This document shows, in pieces, positions 34,814 to 38,306 of a stretch of DNA of 38,306 nucleotides. The notes under the pieces are model-generated. The model worked only from the letters and a program-made list of their open reading frames with translations. It ran no database searches and was not told the DNA's origin. The first letter of the stretch is position 1; every line of letters begins with the position of its first letter. The stretch comes from an uncultured Blautia sp. (GTDB lineage: Bacteria > Bacillota > Clostridia > Lachnospirales > Lachnospiraceae), in assembly GCF_937880195.1 (NCBI RefSeq), contig NZ_CALFLA010000082.1, forward strand, positions 1 to 38,306. Direction: 5' to 3'. A program made the position numbers and the translations under genes.

Positions 34814-34826
34814 TATGTTTTGGGGA

Positions 34827-34856
34827 CACCCCGAAACTATGCGCTTACTTTTATAC
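34827..34856 (+). repeat. IS66 right end: terminal inverted repeat plus target duplication
   Basis: The inverted repeat ends GCGCTTAC at 34848, and TTTTATAC (34849-34856) is an exact copy of the left target duplication. Confidence 0.93.
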
Positions 34857-34857
34857 A

Positions 34858-34886
34858 AAGACAAATGTGAACAAAAGATGTATAAT
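34858..34886 (+). promoter_or_regulatory. Promoter of surface protein gene 2
   Basis: AAGACA (34858-34863) and TATAAT (34881-34886), 17-base spacer, match the promoter of the first paralog. The IS66 insertion leaves this core intact, with only one base between the target duplication and the -35 box, but separates it from all older upstream DNA. Confidence 0.68.
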
Positions 34887-34921
34887 TAAATTACTTCATT
34901 AAGGTAAAGGAGGTATGCGAT

Positions 34922-37900
34922 ATGATGAAGAAAAAACTTGCAATGCTGTTGGCTCTTGTTATGACAGTCACCAGTATTGAAAGTTCTGCGCTTGCAGTAA
35001 GAGGCGCAGATTTTGGTTCAGAGCCGGTTCAGATTGCAGAAGAAGCAGAACCGCAGGCTGCAGCAGAGGAAGCCTCTGCAGAGAGCTTTGGCGCAGAAGC
35101 ATCAGAAGAGAGTTTTTCTGATGAATTTACAGCAGAGGAGTCGCCGGAAATAGAAGCCGAAGCAGAGGGAGCAGAAGAAATTTTTGGATCTGAAGAAACA
35201 GAAAGTATCCCAGAAATCGGAGAAGAGGAAAAAGAACCTCAGGATGCTTCAGGTGAAGAAATTTTTCAGACAGAAGAGAGCTTTGCAGGCGAAGAGGCGC
35301 CCCAGGAAGAGGCTATCTTTGGCGACGAAGTACAGGCTGTGGAGGAAGACTTTGCAGCAGAAGTAGGAAGCGTCATCCCCCAGGAGGGAGTAACACCACT
35401 GAAATTGTCTGTGGATTATCCGGCGAATATTGACACGCCGGGTAAAATGGAATGGTTTTCCTTCACACCGACGGAAACAGGCAAATATTCTTTTTCTTCC
35501 AATAGTGAAGACGGCGATGTGGATGCGCAGGCATATCTTTATGATGCGCAGGGAGAGGTATTGTCCAGTGACGATCAGTCCAAGGGGTCGAATAATGATT
35601 TTCTGTTGACGTATATGCTGGAAGCCGGACAGACTTATTATTACTGTGCGAAATCTTGGTACGAGGACAAAACAGGATTCTTTACGGTCAGACTGGAAAA
35701 ACAGAGAAGCATCGAAGCCGTGAAAGTGGATAACATAGTATCTGATATACCGGAAGGCTTTGGAAATCTGTATCATGCTATTGAAAGGGCAGTATTCACA
35801 ATAACATATGCAGACGGTACAGAACCATACGTATATGAAAATAGTGGAAGCTGGATTTCTAGTATTAGTGATCCATATGGAAATCAGATTGATATTGAGC
35901 TTTTGACTGAAGAGGGCTTAGGGACGGATGGCGATAATCTTCAGGCAGGAAACTATCAAATTCAGCTGAAATGGGAAGGTCGCAACCTTGCAACATATTC
36001 GATACAGGTTGTGCCGGTGGAAGAGAGCAGCTGGTATAGTGGGGAACTGCAGAACGGAGAGAATCAGATTGTTACCTATGAAGATAATTATAAAATTTTC
36101 AAGTATACTCCGTCAGAAACCGCAGAATATGCGTTTACAGGAGCAGGGGATATTACTGTAAAAACAGCCAATCCTGCCGGAGGACTGGAAAATGTAGAGT
36201 CTAATGGCATGAAGTGCGCTATGGAACAGGGCAAGAGCTATTATCTGACCTTTTCCTGGGGCGGCGAAAATATGGTTCATGTTATCAAGGCAGTCAATGT
36301 ATCCAGTGTCTCGGTGGATACATCCGAAGCCAAAACAGAATTTCTGGCAGGATTAGAAAGATATTCTCCAAAGGGAATGAAGCTGAGTGTTTCATATGAG
36401 GATGGATCATCGGAAATTTTGACCTATGAGTATGAGCATGATACTGAGGTTAGGGATTCAAAAGGAAATGTCTTCAGTTACAGGATCTGGAAAGATGATA
36501 CAGAATTTGACCAATGGGATAATCTGGACGCAGGAACATATGAGATAAGAATTCAATGTAACGATGAAGAAATTCCGAGAGTTTCCTATACAGTTACTTT
36601 TGGAGAAGGTGAGAATCTCCGGCTTTTGCAAAAGGGAATAAATAGCCAGGTAGAGAGCCCGGATGGAGAGTATGCGTGGTATCGGTTTACGCCGGACACA
36701 GATTCTCTGTATTTATTTAATCCAGTTTATGAGATATCTGTTTACAAAAAAGGAAATGGCGGAGTACTGGAACAACTGGATTCATATTCAAGTGGAGCTT
36801 TCAGATTGGAGGCTAATGAAGAATATCTGGTCGGTTTACAGGGCGGAGTATTTATCTATAATCCGGAAACAGATGAGGATGATTATTATAATACCTTTGA
36901 CATGGAGATCCGGGAAATTCCAGAACTGACGGGGATTCAGGCAAATATATCTCAGACGGAAGGACTTACAGGTTTACCCTATTATACAGGAGCAGAGTTT
37001 CTCTGTACGTATAGTGATGGAACTTCAGAAAACGTTCATTGGGATATAGACACGGTATCTTATGTAGATCCGGAAAAAGGCTTGGATCTTAGAGCTGTAA
37101 TTACAGATAAGGACGGAACGACTTATTCCATGGGAGACAGCCTTGCAGCAGGTACGTATTCTTTGAAATTTCAAAATGCAAATAATATTGAAAGTAATTC
37201 TGTGGAAATAAAAATCGCGTCTGACATTGCTAAGACTTCTCTTCTTAAGGGAGAAGTTTATGAAGGAAGAAACCTGGAGATGGAGTCTCCTTTAAACAGC
37301 TATGCATATTACAGCTTTACGCCGGAAAATGACGGAATCTACGAAGCAGATGGAACCTCCCACTATAATTCTTTTATCCGAAAAACAAAAGACGGCTATA
37401 AAGACATGGATAGAAAGATAAAGCTGGCAAAAGGCGAGACCGCTTATATCCGTCTTTACGGAGGAAACTATGACGATGATGCTGCGGTATGTAATGTAAA
37501 GATCTATTCTCAGGAAAAACTGGCATCAATTGAATGGAGTAAAAATACTGCCACAGTCAACACGCAGCTGGAGGGAACGTGGCCTGGTTCCCAGATTCCG
37601 GCAGTTCTGATCATGACATATGAAGATGGAACTTCCAAAAATTATTCTGTTACTTATAATGGAGACTGTGAAGATATTGAGGAAGGCGATTATAAGTCTG
37701 TAGATATTACATTTACAGATAACAAAACCGGAGAATCATACAGTATCTGGGATTTTGAAAATCACGCGGTTCCAAATGGCAGCTATATGGTTACTGCACA
37801 ATACGCAGAATCAAAAAGCAGTCCTTTGGAACTGACTGTTCAAGATTGTGGAGTTGACACCCTGGCGAAGCTGGAAGAGGGAGAACAGACAATTTCTGTA

Positions 37901-38306
37901 GGCTGTTCGGGAAGCTATTTTTATTACGTCTTCCAGCCAAAAGAAAGCGGAACATACGGTTTAAAAACAAATTTGAAATACATTTCCTTAAATGTCAAGG
38001 TTTATTCAGAAGACGGATACCAGACAGAGCTTTATGATTATTCAACCAACAAGGGAAATGCAGCTTTGAATCTGGAAGCAGGACAGAAGTATGTGATCGG
38101 ATTAAGTAATGGGGAGAAAGAGGATTCCCAGGAAACAGTTACACTGAAAAAACTTCCAGAGATAAAAGAGCTGAAAGTGAACTCCTATTCCCCGAAGAAA
38201 CAGGTTTATATTGAAAACATAGACGATCCTGGTCTTAGTCTGGCAGAGGTGGAAGTTTGCTTTGAGGACGGAACAAGCCAGGTAATCACAACCGGATATG
38301 ATTCAG
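34922..38306 (+). CDS. Large secreted modular surface protein 2, partial at window edge
   Basis: The frame from ATG 34922 (or ATG 34925) stays open to the window end, at least 1128 codons. AAAGGAGGTA precedes it. The signal peptide (KKKLAMLLALVMTVTSIESS...ALAV) and GADFGSE after it match the first paralog. A very acidic, Glu/Ala-rich region (about 35010-35370) follows, then at least five alternating pairs of PPC-like modules (for example WFSFTPTETGKYSF at 35450, and units starting near 36020, 36610, 37225, 37850) and Ig-like modules of the YxDGT type. The C-terminus is outside. Likely a cell-surface or matrix protein; the ligand is unknown. Unlike its neighbour it carries no poly-G run. Confidence 0.88.
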   Translation, partial: MMKKKLAMLLALVMTVTSIESSALAVRGADFGSEPVQIAEEAEPQAAAEEASAESFGAEASEESFSDEFTAEESPEIEAEAEGAEEIFGSEETESIPEIGEEEKEPQDASGEEIFQTEESFAGEEAPQEEAIFGDEVQAVEEDFAAEVGSVIPQEGVTPLKLSVDYPANIDTPGKMEWFSFTPTETGKYSFSSNSEDGDVDAQAYLYDAQGEVLSSDDQSKGSNNDFLLTYMLEAGQTYYYCAKSWYEDKTGFFTVRLEKQRSIEAVKVDNIVSDIPEGFGNLYHAIERAVFTITYADGTEPYVYENSGSWISSISDPYGNQIDIELLTEEGLGTDGDNLQAGNYQIQLKWEGRNLATYSIQVVPVEESSWYSGELQNGENQIVTYEDNYKIFKYTPSETAEYAFTGAGDITVKTANPAGGLENVESNGMKCAMEQGKSYYLTFSWGGENMVHVIKAVNVSSVSVDTSEAKTEFLAGLERYSPKGMKLSVSYEDGSSEILTYEYEHDTEVRDSKGNVFSYRIWKDDTEFDQWDNLDAGTYEIRIQCNDEEIPRVSYTVTFGEGENLRLLQKGINSQVESPDGEYAWYRFTPDTDSLYLFNPVYEISVYKKGNGGVLEQLDSYSSGAFRLEANEEYLVGLQGGVFIYNPETDEDDYYNTFDMEIREIPELTGIQANISQTEGLTGLPYYTGAEFLCTYSDGTSENVHWDIDTVSYVDPEKGLDLRAVITDKDGTTYSMGDSLAAGTYSLKFQNANNIESNSVEIKIASDIAKTSLLKGEVYEGRNLEMESPLNSYAYYSFTPENDGIYEADGTSHYNSFIRKTKDGYKDMDRKIKLAKGETAYIRLYGGNYDDDAAVCNVKIYSQEKLASIEWSKNTATVNTQLEGTWPGSQIPAVLIMTYEDGTSKNYSVTYNGDCEDIEEGDYKSVDITFTDNKTGESYSIWDFENHAVPNGSYMVTAQYAESKSSPLELTVQDCGVDTLAKLEEGEQTISVGCSGSYFYYVFQPKESGTYGLKTNLKYISLNVKVYSEDGYQTELYDYSTNKGNAALNLEAGQKYVIGLSNGEKEDSQETVTLKKLPEIKELKVNSYSPKKQVYIENIDDPGLSLAEVEVCFEDGTSQVITTGYDS

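Larger units (their letters stand above)
32257..34848 (+). mobile_element. Complete IS66-family insertion sequence
   Basis: The element is 2592 bases long, carries the three IS66 genes tnpA, tnpB and tnpC in order, ends in imperfect 22-base inverted repeats beginning GTAAGCGC, and is flanked by a perfect 8-base direct duplication, the size typical of IS66. All three ORFs are intact, so it may be active, and the perfect duplication suggests a fairly recent insertion. It interrupts the spacer between two paralogous surface genes, ending one base before the -35 box of the second, after the duplicated TTTTATAC. Confidence 0.96.

Noticed and set aside
35249..35776. Minus-strand ORF of 175 codons inside surface protein gene 2
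   Set aside because: The + strand frame through here is open for over 3.3 kb with clear modular protein sequence; the minus frame is a shadow.

Overview
This 38.3 kb window looks like the chromosome of a low-to-mid GC Gram-positive Clostridia member, most likely a gut Lachnospiraceae. That is an inference from gene content: a type III glutamine synthetase, an exported cobaltochelatase behind a cobalamin riboswitch, a FecE-type ATPase with a C-terminal extension, acidic surface proteins with Lys-rich Ig-like tails, and purine-rich ribosome binding sites. Apart from a partial tRNA-Val at the left edge, every recognisable gene is on the + strand.

Layout. 1-132: 5' part of a tRNA-Val (minus strand) with a near-consensus promoter. 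327-6722: nucleoside deaminase, diacylglycerol-kinase-like lipid kinase, GlnN, then a MoxR-type AAA ATPase and a VWA protein that overlap. 6731-11270: OPT transporter with a translationally coupled PqqD-like protein, a YitT-family membrane protein and a PucR/CdaR-type regulator. 11487-16960: envelope genes, namely ftsE-ftsX, a CtpA-type S41 protease, a DegV protein and a secreted fibronectin-III protein with a putative wall-active C-terminal domain. The upstream regions of ftsE and of the Fn3 protein both carry direct repeats fitting the WalR (YycF) consensus. 17036-23030: promoter, cobalamin riboswitch and terminator, followed by an exported CbiK-like chelatase, an exported two-domain NEAT-like protein, a substrate-binding protein, a FecCD/BtuC permease and an ATPase. 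This is probably a tetrapyrrole or corrinoid acquisition operon. 23080-28660: ftsW-like SEDS gene, acyl carrier protein, glutamyl-tRNA synthetase, UvrD-type helicase and an Sfp-type phosphopantetheinyl transferase.

28724-38306 is a dynamic accessory region. It holds a decayed 3' remnant of an AlbA_2-type ATP-binding protein gene, followed by two adjacent paralogous genes for very large secreted proteins built from alternating PPC-like and Ig-like modules. The two share signal peptide, acidic N-terminal region, ribosome binding site and promoter. The first is out of frame at a run of ten G 135 bp into the gene; 8 or 11 G would restore a roughly 1030-residue protein, so it is either a phase-variable locus in the OFF state or a homopolymer error. 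Between the paralogs sits a complete IS66-family element (2592 bp, three ORFs, 22-bp imperfect inverted repeats, perfect 8-bp target duplication) that landed one base upstream of the -35 box of the second gene. The second gene stays open to the window edge (at least 1128 codons).

The most interesting points are the poly-G switch in the surface protein, the riboswitch-controlled secreted chelatase/NEAT-like/ABC operon, and the IS66 insertion at the promoter of the second surface gene. No CRISPR array, phage or plasmid replication module was seen.
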